DNA of 64,000 nt from Bradyrhizobium sp. MOS002 (GCF_003020115.1 NZ_PYFX01000023.1:1-64000), one strand, 5' to 3'; numbered from the stretch's first letter, positions 33,703 to 43,701 are shown. The notes: generated from the sequence alone by a model not told the origin. Numbers and translations are program-made.

Positions 33703-36015
33703 ATGGTCCGGAGTTGTTTCGCTCACAGACGGCCTGCATCTGCAGCGGCATTCGCGGTCATTGTCGCGATCTGCGCGACGTTGTGGACACATGCGGCGCT
33801 CGCGGCCGGCGATCTCGCCACTTATCTGCCGAAGGTCGCGCCCGCCGACTTCTTCCAAGGCGCCGACCGATTCGGTCCGCCGCAGGGAGATCCGCCGATC
33901 GTTCCGGTCTACCGCGGCGAGCAGTTGCAAGGATTCGTCTACCTCAATTCCCAGTTCGCCAACGCGACAGGTTACTCCGGCAAGCCGATCCAGGTTCTGA
34001 TCGGCATCGATACCAAAGGCGTGCTCAGGGGGTTCAAGCTGGTCGAGCACAAGGAGCCGATCGTTCTCGTCGGGATTCCGGAGAAGAGAATTCTGGATGC
34101 CGTCAACAAGCTGATCGGCGCCGACATGGGCGAGGTGGCGCGCGGTGCCGCGCAGGCGCCCCAAGTCGACATCGTCAGCGGGGCGACGGTCACGGTCCTC
34201 GTGTTCGGCGACAGCATCGTCCGTTCCGCGACGAAGCTGATCAAGAGCGGTCGACTCGGCGCCCAAGGCGATGCAGCCGCCAGCGCAGCGCCGCAAACGT
34301 CGAAAGCGATCGATCCCGGAATAAGCGAGGTTCGCGATTGGCAGACGCTCCTCGGTGACGGCTCGGTCCGGCGGCTTTTCCTCTCGGTTGCGGATATCAA
34401 CAAGGCGTTCGAAAGCACGGGTAACGCCGCCGCGACCGCCCATCCGGAGGCAGGCGATCCCGACGACACATTCATAGATCTCTACGTTGCCGACGTCGCC
34501 GTTCCCACGATCGGACGCAGTCTGCTCGGAGACGACGGCTATCAGCGACTCGTCGGCCGTCTCAAGCCGGGCCAGCAGGCGCTCGTCGTCGCCGGATCCG
34601 GCCGCTACTCGTTCAAGGGAGCCGCCTACGTCCGCGGCGGAATCTTCGACCGCATCGAGCTGGTTCAGGAAACCAACAGCGTCCGCTTCCGCGACCGCGA
34701 TCACACCCGGCTCGGCAGCCTAGCCGCCGAGGGTGCACCCGACTTTCCGGAAATCGCTCTGTTCACGGTGCCGCCCGAGCTTGCCTTCAATCCGGTCGAA
34801 CCATGGATGCTGCAGCTGCTGGTGCAGCGCGTGGTCGGCGCCCGGGACAAGGCGTTGGTCACCTTCGATCTCGGCTATGCACTTCCCGAGGCCTACCTGA
34901 AGCGGCAGGCGCCCCCGGCGCAGCCTCCACAGGCGGCGGCTTCGAAGGCGTCGGCGACCTCGGTTGCCGAGACGCGCGAAGTCGGTACGCCGCCGCCCGC
35001 GTCCGACGAGGAGCCGCTGTGGATGCGGATCTGGCGCACCAACACCGTCAAGGTCGGCTTCACCGTGGCGGCGCTTGGCGCGCTCACCCTCATCTTCTTT
35101 TTTCAGAACGTGCTGGTTCGACGTCCAGCCGTGTACGTCTGGGTGCGCCGAGGCTACCTGCTCTTCATCCTTGTCTGGCTTGGCTGGTACGCGAACGCCC
35201 AGCTCTCTGTCGTCAACGTCCTGACCTTCGCGAACTCCCTATTGACCGGATTCAGCTGGGACTATTTCCTCTCGGCTCCCCTGATATTCATCCTCTGGGC
35301 ATCGATTGCGGCCGGGCTGCTGTTCTGGGGCCGTGGACCGTTCTGCGGCTGGCTTTGCCCGTTCGGCGCCCTCCAGGAATTGCTCAACAACGTCGCGCAA
35401 GCGCTCAAGGTGCCTCAACTCCGCGTTCCCTGGGGACTTCACGAACGTCTCTGGCCGATCAAGTACATCATCTTCCTCGGCCTGTTCGGGATGTCGCTCT
35501 ATTCTACCGCCTTCGCCGAGCAGCTCGCCGAGGTCGAACCGTTCAAGACTTCCATCATCCTGAAGTTCGCGCGGGAGTGGCCGTTCGTCCTCTATGCGCT
35601 GACCCTCCTCGCCGCCGGATTGTTCGTCGAGCGCTTCTTCTGCCGCTACATGTGCCCGCTCGGTGCGGCGCTGGCGATCCCAGGGCGTATCCGGATGTTC
35701 GAATGGCTGCGGCGCTGGCCGGAATGCGGCTCGCCCTGTCAACGCTGCGCCAACGAGTGTCCGGTACAGGCGATCCATCCGGAAGGTCACATCAACGTCA
35801 ACGAGTGCATCTACTGCATGCACTGCCAGGAACTCTATTTCGACGACCACCGCTGCCCGCACATGATCCAGGTGCGGCTGAAGCGGGAAAAGCGCCAGGC
35901 GATGTCGTCGCCATCGATGCGCTCCGGCGCCAAGGGCCCGGACACGCTCATCATTGCGGGCGGGAAACCCGTTGGCGCGTCGCCCGCCGACACTATCACT
36001 CCACCTGCAACCTGA
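33703..36015 (+). CDS. nosR: NosR, electron-donating regulator of nitrous oxide reductase
   Basis: A 770-residue membrane flavoprotein. A signal/first membrane segment (AFAVIVAICATLWTHAALAA) precedes a periplasmic FMN-binding domain with the SGAT motif in VDIVSGATVTVLVFGDSI. Several membrane helices follow, with two CxxxCP motifs (FCGWLCPFGALQEL, FCRYMCPLGAALAI) and two cytoplasmic 4Fe-4S clusters (CQRCANECPVQAIHPEG, NECIYCMHCQELYFDDHRCP). NosR passes electrons to NosZ and is needed for its expression. The ATG at 33,703 has GAGG eight bases upstream; an in-frame ATG at 33,661 would add 14 residues. It leads the nos operon. Confidence 0.96.
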   Translation: MVRSCFAHRRPASAAAFAVIVAICATLWTHAALAAGDLATYLPKVAPADFFQGADRFGPPQGDPPIVPVYRGEQLQGFVYLNSQFANATGYSGKPIQVLIGIDTKGVLRGFKLVEHKEPIVLVGIPEKRILDAVNKLIGADMGEVARGAAQAPQVDIVSGATVTVLVFGDSIVRSATKLIKSGRLGAQGDAAASAAPQTSKAIDPGISEVRDWQTLLGDGSVRRLFLSVADINKAFESTGNAAATAHPEAGDPDDTFIDLYVADVAVPTIGRSLLGDDGYQRLVGRLKPGQQALVVAGSGRYSFKGAAYVRGGIFDRIELVQETNSVRFRDRDHTRLGSLAAEGAPDFPEIALFTVPPELAFNPVEPWMLQLLVQRVVGARDKALVTFDLGYALPEAYLKRQAPPAQPPQAAASKASATSVAETREVGTPPPASDEEPLWMRIWRTNTVKVGFTVAALGALTLIFFFQNVLVRRPAVYVWVRRGYLLFILVWLGWYANAQLSVVNVLTFANSLLTGFSWDYFLSAPLIFILWASIAAGLLFWGRGPFCGWLCPFGALQELLNNVAQALKVPQLRVPWGLHERLWPIKYIIFLGLFGMSLYSTAFAEQLAEVEPFKTSIILKFAREWPFVLYALTLLAAGLFVERFFCRYMCPLGAALAIPGRIRMFEWLRRWPECGSPCQRCANECPVQAIHPEGHINVNECIYCMHCQELYFDDHRCPHMIQVRLKREKRQAMSSPSMRSGAKGPDTLIIAGGKPVGASPADTITPPAT

Positions 36016-36037
36016 AACCGAAGCCGAGGAGACCGTC

Positions 36038-37984
36038 ATGAGCGACAACGAAAATGGAAAGGGCGTCAGCCGACGAACCCTGCTGGGGACCACCGCCGCG
36101 GCTGCGGGCGTTGGACTCGCCGGCGGAGCTGCGATGAAGGACGGCGGCTTCGTCTCGGTCGCCGACGCGCAGACCAAAGCCGGCGCGCCCAAGGCGCCGC
36201 CGGCGCGTCCGGCTGTGCAGAAGACGGAAGTCGCGCCGGGCGAGCTCGACGAATATTATGTCTTCTTCTCGAGCGGCCAGTCGGGCGAGATGCGCATCGT
36301 CGGCCTGCCCTCGATGCGAGAACTGATGCGCGTCCCCGTCTTCAACCGCTGCAGCGCCACCGGCTGGGGACAGACGAACGAAAGCCTCAAGGTCCTGACC
36401 GAAGGATTGCAGCCGGAGACACGCGAGTTTCTAAAGAGCCGCGGCGGCACCTACATGAACGGCGACCTGCATCATCCCCATCTCTCGTTCACCGATGGGA
36501 CCTATGACGGCCGCTACGCCTTCATGAACGACAAGGCCAACAGCCGCGTCGCGCGGGTGCGCCTCGACGTCATGAAGTGCGACAAGATCATCGAGCTGCC
36601 AAACCAGCACACCGTGCACGGCCTGCGCGTGCAGAAATATCCGCGGACCGGCTATGTCTTCTGCAATGGCGAGGACGCCGTTCCGCTGCCGAACGACGGC
36701 AAGATCCTCGACGACAGGAAGCAGTACCGTTCGATCTTCTCGGCGGTCGACGGCGATACGATGAAGGTCGCCTGGCAGGTGATCGTCGACGGGAATCTCG
36801 ACAACGTCGATGCCGACTACCAGGGCAAATACGCCTTCTCGACCTGCTATAACGCGGAGGAAGGCGTCACCCTCGCCGAAATGACCGCCAACGAGCAGGA
36901 CTGGGTCGTCATTTTCAACCTGAAGCGGATCGAAGAGGCCGTGAAGAAGGGCGACTTCAAGGAAATGAAAGGCGTGCCGGTCATCGACGGCCGCAAGGGC
37001 TCACCCTACACGCGCTACGTTCCGGTCTCGAACAATCCGCATGGCATGAACACCGCTCCCGACGGGATCCACATCGTTGCGGCCGGCAAGCTCTCACCGA
37101 CGGTCACCGTGATGGACGTGCGGCTGTTCGATCAATTGTTCGACGACAAGATCAAGCCGCGCGACGTCGTCGTCGCCGAGCCCGAACTCGGCCTCGGCCC
37201 GCTGCATACGGCCTACGACGGAAGGGGCAACGCCTACACTACCCTGTTCCTCGACAGTCAGGTCTGCAAGTGGAACATCGACCTCGCCAAACGGGCGTTC
37301 AAGGGCGAGAAGGTCGACCCCATAATCCAGAAGATCGACGTGCACTATCAGCCCGGCCACAACCACTCCTCGATGGGGCAGACCAAAGAGGCCGACGGAA
37401 AATGGCTGATCTCGCTGAACAAGTTCTCGAAGGATCGCTTCCTCAACGTCGGTCCGCTGAAGCCGGAGAACGATCAGTTGATCGACATCTCGGGCGATCA
37501 GATGAAGCTGGTCCACGATGGTCCGAGCTTTGCGGAGCCCCATGACGCCACCATCGTGCACCGTTCCAAGATCAATCCGATCTCGATCTGGGATCGCGCC
37601 GATCCGATGTTTGCGGATGCAGTCAAGCAGGCCAAGGCTGACGGCATCGACCTGGAAGGTGACTCCAAGGTCATCCGCGACGGCAACAAGGTGCGTGTCT
37701 ACATGACCTCGACGGCTCCCGCGTTCGGACTCGAGCAATTCCAGGTCAAGCAGGGTGATCAGGTCACCGTCTTCATCACCAATATCGATGCGGTCGAAGA
37801 CCTGACCCACGGCTTCAGCATCGTGAACTACGGCATCCAGATGGAGGTCGCACCGATGGCGACTGCATCCGTGACGTTCACGGCCGACAAGCCGGGCGTG
37901 TACTGGTACTACTGCTCCTGGTTCTGCCACGCCATGCATATGGAGATGAAGGGCCGCATGTTCGTCGAGCCCAAATCCGTTTGA
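36038..37984 (+). CDS. nosZ: nitrous oxide reductase
   Basis: A 648-residue periplasmic enzyme reducing N2O to N2. It has a Tat signal (SRRTLLGTTAAAAGVGLAG), so it is a clade I type exported folded. The seven-bladed propeller that binds the CuZ centre includes DLHHPHLSFTDG and QPGHNHSSMG. The C-terminal cupredoxin has the CuA ligands Cys626, Cys630, His634 and Met637 in CSWFCHAMHMEM. The ATG at 36,038 follows GAGGAGA. All ligand motifs are intact. It is followed by the assembly genes nosDFYL. Confidence 0.98.
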   Translation: MSDNENGKGVSRRTLLGTTAAAAGVGLAGGAAMKDGGFVSVADAQTKAGAPKAPPARPAVQKTEVAPGELDEYYVFFSSGQSGEMRIVGLPSMRELMRVPVFNRCSATGWGQTNESLKVLTEGLQPETREFLKSRGGTYMNGDLHHPHLSFTDGTYDGRYAFMNDKANSRVARVRLDVMKCDKIIELPNQHTVHGLRVQKYPRTGYVFCNGEDAVPLPNDGKILDDRKQYRSIFSAVDGDTMKVAWQVIVDGNLDNVDADYQGKYAFSTCYNAEEGVTLAEMTANEQDWVVIFNLKRIEEAVKKGDFKEMKGVPVIDGRKGSPYTRYVPVSNNPHGMNTAPDGIHIVAAGKLSPTVTVMDVRLFDQLFDDKIKPRDVVVAEPELGLGPLHTAYDGRGNAYTTLFLDSQVCKWNIDLAKRAFKGEKVDPIIQKIDVHYQPGHNHSSMGQTKEADGKWLISLNKFSKDRFLNVGPLKPENDQLIDISGDQMKLVHDGPSFAEPHDATIVHRSKINPISIWDRADPMFADAVKQAKADGIDLEGDSKVIRDGNKVRVYMTSTAPAFGLEQFQVKQGDQVTVFITNIDAVEDLTHGFSIVNYGIQMEVAPMATASVTFTADKPGVYWYYCSWFCHAMHMEMKGRMFVEPKSV

Positions 37985-37998
37985 TCGGGAGTAACTCC

Positions 37999-39360
37999 GT
38001 GCGTCTCCTGTCATGCATGTTTCCGGCGGCGCTCGTCGCCGCCGGATTGGCCGGCTCTGCCACTGCGGAGACGCTAACAGCTGTGCCAGGCCAACCGCTG
38101 CAAGCCTTGCTGGATCGCGCGCGCGACGGTGACGTGATCGAACTTGCCTCGGGAGACTACAACGGCGCGATCCACATCGATCGCGCTCTTGTGCTGACCG
38201 GGCGCGCCGGCGCCGTGCTCGACGGCGGAGGCGCCGGCAACGTCGTGACGGTGACTGCGCCGGATGTAACCATCAGCGGGGTGACGGTCCGGGGCTCCGG
38301 GCGCGACCTGCAGGCGATGAATTCCGGAATTTTTCTCCAGAAGACCGCTGAACGCGCGAAGATCGAGAACAACCGCCTGACGGGAAACCTCTTCGGTGTC
38401 TACGTGCACGGGGCGGCGGGGTCGCAGGTCGTCCGCAACACCATCGAAGGGATTCGCGGCGGCCGCCTCAACGAGGCCGGCAACGGCGTTTCGCTATGGA
38501 ATGCACCGGACGTCACCATCGCCGACAACAATTTCCGTTACGGCCGCGACGGCATCTTCACCATTTCCAGCCGCAAGGACCGCTTCACGGGCAACCGCTT
38601 CGAGCAGGTCCGCTTCGCGATCCACTACATGTATACCAACGACAGCGAAGTCAGCGGCAATGTCTCGATCGGAAACCATGTCGGTTACGCCATCATGTAC
38701 TCCAACGGGCTGCGAATCCGCGACAACATTTCCGAGCGGGATCGCGATCACGGCTTCCTGTTCAACTACGCCAACTACGCCGAGATCGAAGGCAACCGAG
38801 TGACGGGCGGTCCGCTGGATACCACCGTAGACAGAGGTGACGAGCGTCCCGACGACGAGCGCGGCATGATTCCGGAGGCGAGGCGAGAGCCGGGCCTGCG
38901 GAGCGGCCCCGAAAAATGCGTCTTCATCTACAACACGAACCACAACCGGTTCCGGAACAATTGGTTCGAGCGCTGCGCCATCGGCGTCCATTTCACGGCG
39001 GGGTCCGAGGGCAACGAGATCACCGGAAACGCCTTCGTCGGCAACCGGAATCAGGTCAAATACGTCGGCACCCGCGACCTCGATTGGTCGAAAGGCGGCC
39101 GCGGCAATTACTGGAGCGACAACCCGGGCTTCGACCTCGATGGCGACGGCATCGCCGACACGGCCTACCGGCCCAACGATCTGGTCGATCGGGTGCTGTG
39201 GACCGCGCCCTCGGCAAAGGTTTTGATCAACAGCCCGGCGGTCCAGGTTCTGCGGTGGGCCCAGGCTCAGTTTCCGGCGCTCTACCCGGGCGGCGTCATC
39301 GACAACCGGCCCTTGATCGCACCGCCCCCGCGTCCGTCGGGCAAGGAGCAGCGGCGATGA
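37999..39360 (+). CDS. nosD: NosD, periplasmic copper-centre assembly protein
   Basis: A 453-residue parallel beta-helix protein with many short repeats of the carbohydrate-binding/sugar-hydrolase (CASH) type, such as NRLTGNLFGVYVHGA, DNNFRYGRDGIF and GNVSIGNHVGYAIMYSNG. A signal peptide (RLLSCMFPAALVAAGLAGSA) follows a GTG start at 37,999; a TTG at 37,981 overlapping the nosZ stop is an alternative. NosD works with the NosFY ABC transporter to build CuZ, probably by supplying sulfur or copper. Its stop overlaps nosF as ATGA. Confidence 0.96.
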   Translation: MRLLSCMFPAALVAAGLAGSATAETLTAVPGQPLQALLDRARDGDVIELASGDYNGAIHIDRALVLTGRAGAVLDGGGAGNVVTVTAPDVTISGVTVRGSGRDLQAMNSGIFLQKTAERAKIENNRLTGNLFGVYVHGAAGSQVVRNTIEGIRGGRLNEAGNGVSLWNAPDVTIADNNFRYGRDGIFTISSRKDRFTGNRFEQVRFAIHYMYTNDSEVSGNVSIGNHVGYAIMYSNGLRIRDNISERDRDHGFLFNYANYAEIEGNRVTGGPLDTTVDRGDERPDDERGMIPEARREPGLRSGPEKCVFIYNTNHNRFRNNWFERCAIGVHFTAGSEGNEITGNAFVGNRNQVKYVGTRDLDWSKGGRGNYWSDNPGFDLDGDGIADTAYRPNDLVDRVLWTAPSAKVLINSPAVQVLRWAQAQFPALYPGGVIDNRPLIAPPPRPSGKEQRR

Positions 39361-40265
39361 GCCCGACCGTCTCCGTCACCGGCATAGTGAAGAACTACCG
39401 CGCGGTGCGGGCCCTGCGCGAGGTTTCGTTCGAACTCGTCCCGGGACGGCTCAGCGCGCTGGTCGGGCACAACGGCGCCGGCAAGACCACGCTGATCAAG
39501 TTGTTGCTGGGGTTGATCCGTCCGGACCGGGGCTCCATCCGCGTGCTGGGCGAGGACCCCGCCGCCGGCGAATTTTCGGCCCGGCGACAGCTTGGATATC
39601 TTCCGGAGAACGTCGCTTTCAACGCGGCGCTGACCGGACGGGAAACATTGTCCTTCTACGCGCGCTTGAAGCGGGTCGAGGCGTCCAAGTCTTGGCCTTT
39701 TCTGGATCGCGTCGGGCTCACCGATGCGGCTGACCGCCGGGTCGGCACCTACTCGAAGGGCATGCGTCAGCGGCTCGGACTGGCGCAGGCGCTGCTCGGG
39801 CGGCCTCGCGTGCTCCTGCTGGACGAGCCGACGACTGGCTTGGATCCGGCACTGCGGCAGACCTTCTACGAAATCCTGAATGAACTGCGCGACGACGGTG
39901 CCACGGTGCTGATTTCGTCGCATGCGCTGAACGAACTCGAGGATCGCGCGGAGCACGTCCTGATCATGAACAGGGGCTTGCTCGTCGCGCAGGGCTCGTT
40001 GACGGAACTGCGCTCGATCTCGCAACTGCCGATCCGGGTGTCGCTGGATCTTGCGCCAGGCGCCAGCATACCCGCGGCATGGATGAACGGCGAGAGCCTC
40101 GCGACCGCGCGCGGACGCCTACTGCTGGTGCCCGACGAGAAGGGCAAGATGGACGTGCTGCGAGCTGCCGCCGGAAATCCCGACGTCACCAATATCGAGA
40201 TCGCGGCGCCGACTCTCGACGAGCTCTATGCGCATTTCCTCAATTCGCAGGAGAGCGCAGCGTGA
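39357..40265 (+). CDS. nosF: NosF, ABC transporter ATPase
   Basis: A 302-residue ATPase. Walker A is GHNGAGKTTLIK, the signature region YSKGMRQRLGLAQAL and Walker B VLLLDEPTTGLDP, with the H-loop SSHALNEL. A C-terminal 80-residue domain follows, as in other NosF. It powers NosY in CuZ maturation. It is coupled to nosD by ATGA and to nosY by GTGA. Confidence 0.96.
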   Translation: MSPTVSVTGIVKNYRAVRALREVSFELVPGRLSALVGHNGAGKTTLIKLLLGLIRPDRGSIRVLGEDPAAGEFSARRQLGYLPENVAFNAALTGRETLSFYARLKRVEASKSWPFLDRVGLTDAADRRVGTYSKGMRQRLGLAQALLGRPRVLLLDEPTTGLDPALRQTFYEILNELRDDGATVLISSHALNELEDRAEHVLIMNRGLLVAQGSLTELRSISQLPIRVSLDLAPGASIPAAWMNGESLATARGRLLLVPDEKGKMDVLRAAAGNPDVTNIEIAAPTLDELYAHFLNSQESAA

Positions 40266-41089
40266 GAACGATCTTCATCATCGCCGTCAAGGAGATCCAG
40301 GAGGGGATGCGGAATCGCTGGGTTCTGGCAACCACGCTCCTTCTGGCCGCGCTCGCCTTGTCCTTGACGTTCCTTGGCAGTGCTCCTACCGGAAACGTAG
40401 GTGCCGGCGCGCTCGATGTTGTCGTCGTCAGCCTGTCGAGCCTCACGATCTTTCTGCTTCCTCTGATTGCGCTCCTGATCTCGCATGATGCCGTGGTCGG
40501 CGAGATGGAGCGCGGCACCATGACGCTTCTCCTGAGTTATCCGGTTGGACGCAGCCAGGTGATCCTCGGCAAGTTCTGCGGTCATGTCCTGATCCTCGCC
40601 TTCGCGACGGTGATCGGCTACGGCGCCGCGGCGGCCGCGCTGGCGATGACAGGCGCCTCGGTACTCGCCACGAGCTGGTATGCCTTCGCCGCGATGCTCG
40701 GAACGTCGATCATGCTGGGTGCGGCCTTCGTCGCGGTTGGCTACCTGATCAGCAGCCTGGTGCGCGACAGGGGCACCGCCGCCGGCCTCTCGGTGGGGGT
40801 CTGGTTGCTGATGGTGCTGGTGTTCGACATGGCGCTGCTCGGCATACTGGTCGTCGACCAGGGGAAGATCGTGTCGGCGCCCGTTCTGGAAGCTCTACTA
40901 TTCCTCAATCCGACGGACTTGTACCGGATGACGAACCTGACTGGATTCAACGTCAGCCAGTTCTCGGGAATGGCCGGGCTTGCTGGAACTGCGACCACCA
41001 GCCTTGGTGCGCTACTGATGGGCCTGGCAGCCTGGGTCGTCGCGCCCCTCGGTCTCGCCGCCATGTTCTTCGCACGGAGAGAGTTATGA
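40262..41089 (+). CDS. nosY: NosY, ABC transporter permease
   Basis: A 275-residue protein with six membrane helices of the ABC-2 type. It opens RTIFIIAVKEIQEGMRNRW and contains GEMERGTMTLLLSYPVGRS, the family signature. It starts at GTG overlapping the nosF stop (GTGA) and its own stop overlaps nosL (ATGA). With NosF it exports a sulfur or copper-related compound needed by NosZ. Confidence 0.95.
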   Translation: MRTIFIIAVKEIQEGMRNRWVLATTLLLAALALSLTFLGSAPTGNVGAGALDVVVVSLSSLTIFLLPLIALLISHDAVVGEMERGTMTLLLSYPVGRSQVILGKFCGHVLILAFATVIGYGAAAAALAMTGASVLATSWYAFAAMLGTSIMLGAAFVAVGYLISSLVRDRGTAAGLSVGVWLLMVLVFDMALLGILVVDQGKIVSAPVLEALLFLNPTDLYRMTNLTGFNVSQFSGMAGLAGTATTSLGALLMGLAAWVVAPLGLAAMFFARREL

Positions 41090-41646
41090 GGCGCTTCGGA
41101 CTCGTTTTCGCTGTGCTGGCTCCGATCGTGCTTGCCGGCTGCTGGGAAAAGCAGACGGCCGAGCTTCCGCGCCCTGAGAGGATGACGGCCGAGGACATCG
41201 GCCACTATTGCGGCATGAACGTGCTCGAGCATCCGGGTCCCAAGGGACACATCTTCGTCGCGAGCCTGATCGAGCCGGTCTGGTTCTCCTCGGTGCGGGA
41301 CACCATCGGTTTCACGATGCTGCCGGACGAGCCCAAGGACATTCGGGCGATCTACGTGTCGGACATGGGCAAGGCGCCGAGCTGGGAGAAGCCCGGCGCG
41401 GACAACTGGGTCGAGGCGCGGAAGGCGCTCTTCGTGATCGGCAGTCGTGCAAAGAGCGGAATGGGCGGAGACGAGGCCGTTCCGTTCGCTGAACGGGCGG
41501 ACGCGGAGAAGTTCGTCGGTGAAAACGGCGGCAGGATCGTCGATTTCGACCAGGTGCCCCGCGACTACGTCCTGGCCTCGGCTGGCGTCCAGGGAGGCGC
41601 TTCCGCCGACGACGAGGCCGACCCGCGGCGCCAGAAAAGCGATTGA
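41086..41646 (+). CDS. nosL: NosL, copper chaperone lipoprotein
   Basis: A 186-residue outer-leaflet lipoprotein with lipobox LAGC at residues 18-21. The motif YCGMNVLEHPGPKGHIFVA holds the Cys and Met that bind Cu(I). NosL gives copper to apo-NosZ. The C-terminal 30 residues are longer and more acidic than the core. It is coupled to nosY by ATGA and 10 bases precede nosX. Confidence 0.95.
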   Translation: MRRFGLVFAVLAPIVLAGCWEKQTAELPRPERMTAEDIGHYCGMNVLEHPGPKGHIFVASLIEPVWFSSVRDTIGFTMLPDEPKDIRAIYVSDMGKAPSWEKPGADNWVEARKALFVIGSRAKSGMGGDEAVPFAERADAEKFVGENGGRIVDFDQVPRDYVLASAGVQGGASADDEADPRRQKSD

Positions 41647-41656
41647 GGAGAACACC

Positions 41657-42652
41657 ATGGCGGGGACGATATCGCGCCGACGCTTCGTCAGGATCAGTGC
41701 CGCCGCGGCGGGACTCGGCCTTCTGCCCTCCGGGCGAGCCGTTCATGCCGGCGCCCCGCCCGTGGTCTGGCGCGGGACCATGCTGGGTGCGATTGCCACG
41801 ATGGAGATCCACGACGAGGATCGCAGACGAGCGGAACGGCTGATCTCTTTAGCCTGCGCCGAGGCACGCCGGCTCGAGCGGCAGTTCAGTCTCTACCTGA
41901 AGGACTCCGCTCTCGCCGAACTGAACCGGACCGGCATCCTGGTTGGCCCCGCGCCCGAAATGGTCGAACTCCTGACCGCGTCGCAACGCTACTCGGAGTT
42001 GACCGAAGGCGTGTTCGACCCGACGGTACAGCCGTTGTGGGACGTCTATAAGGACCACTTTGCGCGAGAAGGGGCGGACACCGCCGGTCCGCCGCCTGCG
42101 GCGATCCAGGCCGCGCTCCGGCGCGTCGGCTACCGCCGTCTGTCGGTCAGCCGCGACCGGATTGCGATGCCTCACGGAATGGCCGTGACTCTGAATGGTA
42201 TCGCGCAGGGGTACGTGACGGACAAGATCGTCGAGCTGCTGCAGGCCGAGGGCATCTCTCACAGCCTGGTGGACATGGGCGAGATCCGGGCGATCGGCGC
42301 GCGGCCCGACGGCAGCGCCTGGGAAGTGGGCGTCGCCGATCCGGAGGTCGCGGGCCGCACTGAGGCTATCCTTCCGATCGTCGACCGGGCCGTGTCGACC
42401 TCAGGGAGCTACGGGTTTCAGTTCGACCCCCAGGGCCGCTTCAATCATCTGTTCGATCCCAGGACTGGCGGGTGCGCGCGGCGGTACCAAAGCGTGACGA
42501 CCGTGTCCCGCAGCGCGACGGGGGCCGACGCGCTGTCGACAGCCTTCAGCCTGATGCCGGAAGAGAGGATCCGATCCCTGCTGCAGCGCGTGGACGTCGA
42601 GCGCGTTCACCTCATCGACGCCGCGGGCAAGCCGCTCGACATCGTTGCTTAA
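41657..42652 (+). CDS. nosX: NosX, FAD:protein FMN transferase (ApbE type)
   Basis: A 331-residue Tat-exported protein (SRRRFVRISAAAAGLGLLP). The ApbE domain includes VTLNGIAQGYVTDKIVELL and LVDMGEIRAIGARPDG, then the SGSYGFQF and HLFDPRTGG motifs that hold FAD and Mg. It attaches FMN to NosR's threonine in the SGAT motif (position present in NosR here). It completes the nosRZDFYLX unit; it has a GAGGAG ribosome binding site. Confidence 0.95.
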   Translation: MAGTISRRRFVRISAAAAGLGLLPSGRAVHAGAPPVVWRGTMLGAIATMEIHDEDRRRAERLISLACAEARRLERQFSLYLKDSALAELNRTGILVGPAPEMVELLTASQRYSELTEGVFDPTVQPLWDVYKDHFAREGADTAGPPPAAIQAALRRVGYRRLSVSRDRIAMPHGMAVTLNGIAQGYVTDKIVELLQAEGISHSLVDMGEIRAIGARPDGSAWEVGVADPEVAGRTEAILPIVDRAVSTSGSYGFQFDPQGRFNHLFDPRTGGCARRYQSVTTVSRSATGADALSTAFSLMPEERIRSLLQRVDVERVHLIDAAGKPLDIVA

Positions 42653-42689
42653 TTTCGTGAGTTCTAAAAGCCATGGAAGGAAAACTCGA

Positions 42690-43079
42690 ATGAAGCGAAT
42701 CGCAATCGTTGCCCTGATCCTCGCCGCTGGTGTCGGCCAAGCCGGTGCCCAGGATGCCGCCGCGGGCGAGAAGGTCTTCGCCGTCTGCAAAGCCTGTCAC
42801 CAGGTCGGCGACACCGCCAAGAACGTCGTCGGGCCCGTACTCAACGGGCTGATCGGACGGAAGGCAGGCGCGGTGGAAGGCTACAACTACTCCGAGGCCA
42901 ACAAGAAGTCCGGGATCACCTGGGACGAGGCGACGTTCTCCGAATACATCAAGGATCCCAAGGCCAAGATCCCCGGCACCAAAATGGCGTTCGCCGGCAT
43001 CAAGGACGAGCAGAAGATCAAGGACCTGATCGCCTACCTGCATACGTTCGACAAGGCTCCCGTCAAGCTGACGCAGTGA
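42690..43079 (+). CDS. class I cytochrome c (c2/c550-like)
   Basis: A 129-residue periplasmic monoheme cytochrome. Signal peptide MKRIAIVALILAAGVGQA, heme site CKACH at residues about 30-34, and Met ligand in PGTKMAFAGI. It begins 37 bases after nosX and is likely the electron donor to NosZ's CuA, or to the nearby CuA oxidase. Length and motif spacing are those of soluble cytochrome c2/c550. Confidence 0.94.
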   Translation: MKRIAIVALILAAGVGQAGAQDAAAGEKVFAVCKACHQVGDTAKNVVGPVLNGLIGRKAGAVEGYNYSEANKKSGITWDEATFSEYIKDPKAKIPGTKMAFAGIKDEQKIKDLIAYLHTFDKAPVKLTQ

Positions 43080-43109
43080 GCACTCCAGCCCCAACAAAGG
43101 ATGCGGCAT

Positions 43110-43337
43110 ATGAGCGAAAATTGGCTACCGTCGTTGAAGACCGATACACCCCAGGCCGGCTTCGAACTTGCCGTAAAGCTCTCACGAATGGCGGTGAAGA
43201 TGACGCAGCCATCGGACGAGGTCCGTACGCGTCTGCGGGCGGCCTATGAGCAGGACTCGGAGCAACTGATCGCAACATCCCACGTGGTGGCGGTCCACTT
43301 TCAGACGGTCGCCGCAGCCAACAATTGGTGGCGCTGA
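43110..43337 (+). CDS. small hypothetical protein downstream of nos
   Basis: A 75-residue helical protein of unknown function, rich in Ala, Arg and Thr, with FELAVKLSRMAVKMTQPSDE and a Trp pair at the end. It has AAAGGA nine bases before the ATG at 43,110. It lies 31 bases after the cytochrome gene, so it may share its transcript. It is not recognised. Confidence 0.5.
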   Translation: MSENWLPSLKTDTPQAGFELAVKLSRMAVKMTQPSDEVRTRLRAAYEQDSEQLIATSHVVAVHFQTVAAANNWWR

Positions 43338-43437
43338 TGAGACGCAGCCATCGCGCCTGCTCGGGAGCCGCCCGCCCCGCACTCCGGAACGCCTGCCCGC
43401 GTCCGTGGTTCACCAGGTCCCGGCGCGAGGTGCAGCG

Positions 43438-43701
43438 ATGAGAGGTCTCAGTACCGGTCAAATCGTCTTGCTGGTCGTCCTGGGCGCCGTTTTGATCCTC
43501 ACAGGCTTCTGGGCCGTGTCGGTGTGGAGTGCGAGCAGCGGCGTCGAGATGGGCAAGCACGGGTGGATCGCGTTGGGGCTAGGCACCTTCTTCTCGCTTC
43601 TCGTCGGGTGCGGGCTCATGGCCCTGATGTTCTTCAGTAGCCGCTCAGGTCATGACGACGCCGCCGATCCGTTCCGGCGCCGGGAGGGCGGCGATCCTTA
43701 G
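43438..43701 (+). CDS. small two-helix membrane protein
   Basis: An 87-residue protein with two membrane segments (QIVLLVVLGAVLILTGF and ALGLGTFFSLLVGCGLMALM) and a charged disordered tail (RSGHDDAADPFRR). It could be a small oxidase-associated subunit, but no family is recognised. An in-frame upstream start at 43,405 would add 11 residues lacking hydrophobic character. Confidence 0.55.
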   Translation: MRGLSTGQIVLLVVLGAVLILTGFWAVSVWSASSGVEMGKHGWIALGLGTFFSLLVGCGLMALMFFSSRSGHDDAADPFRRREGGDP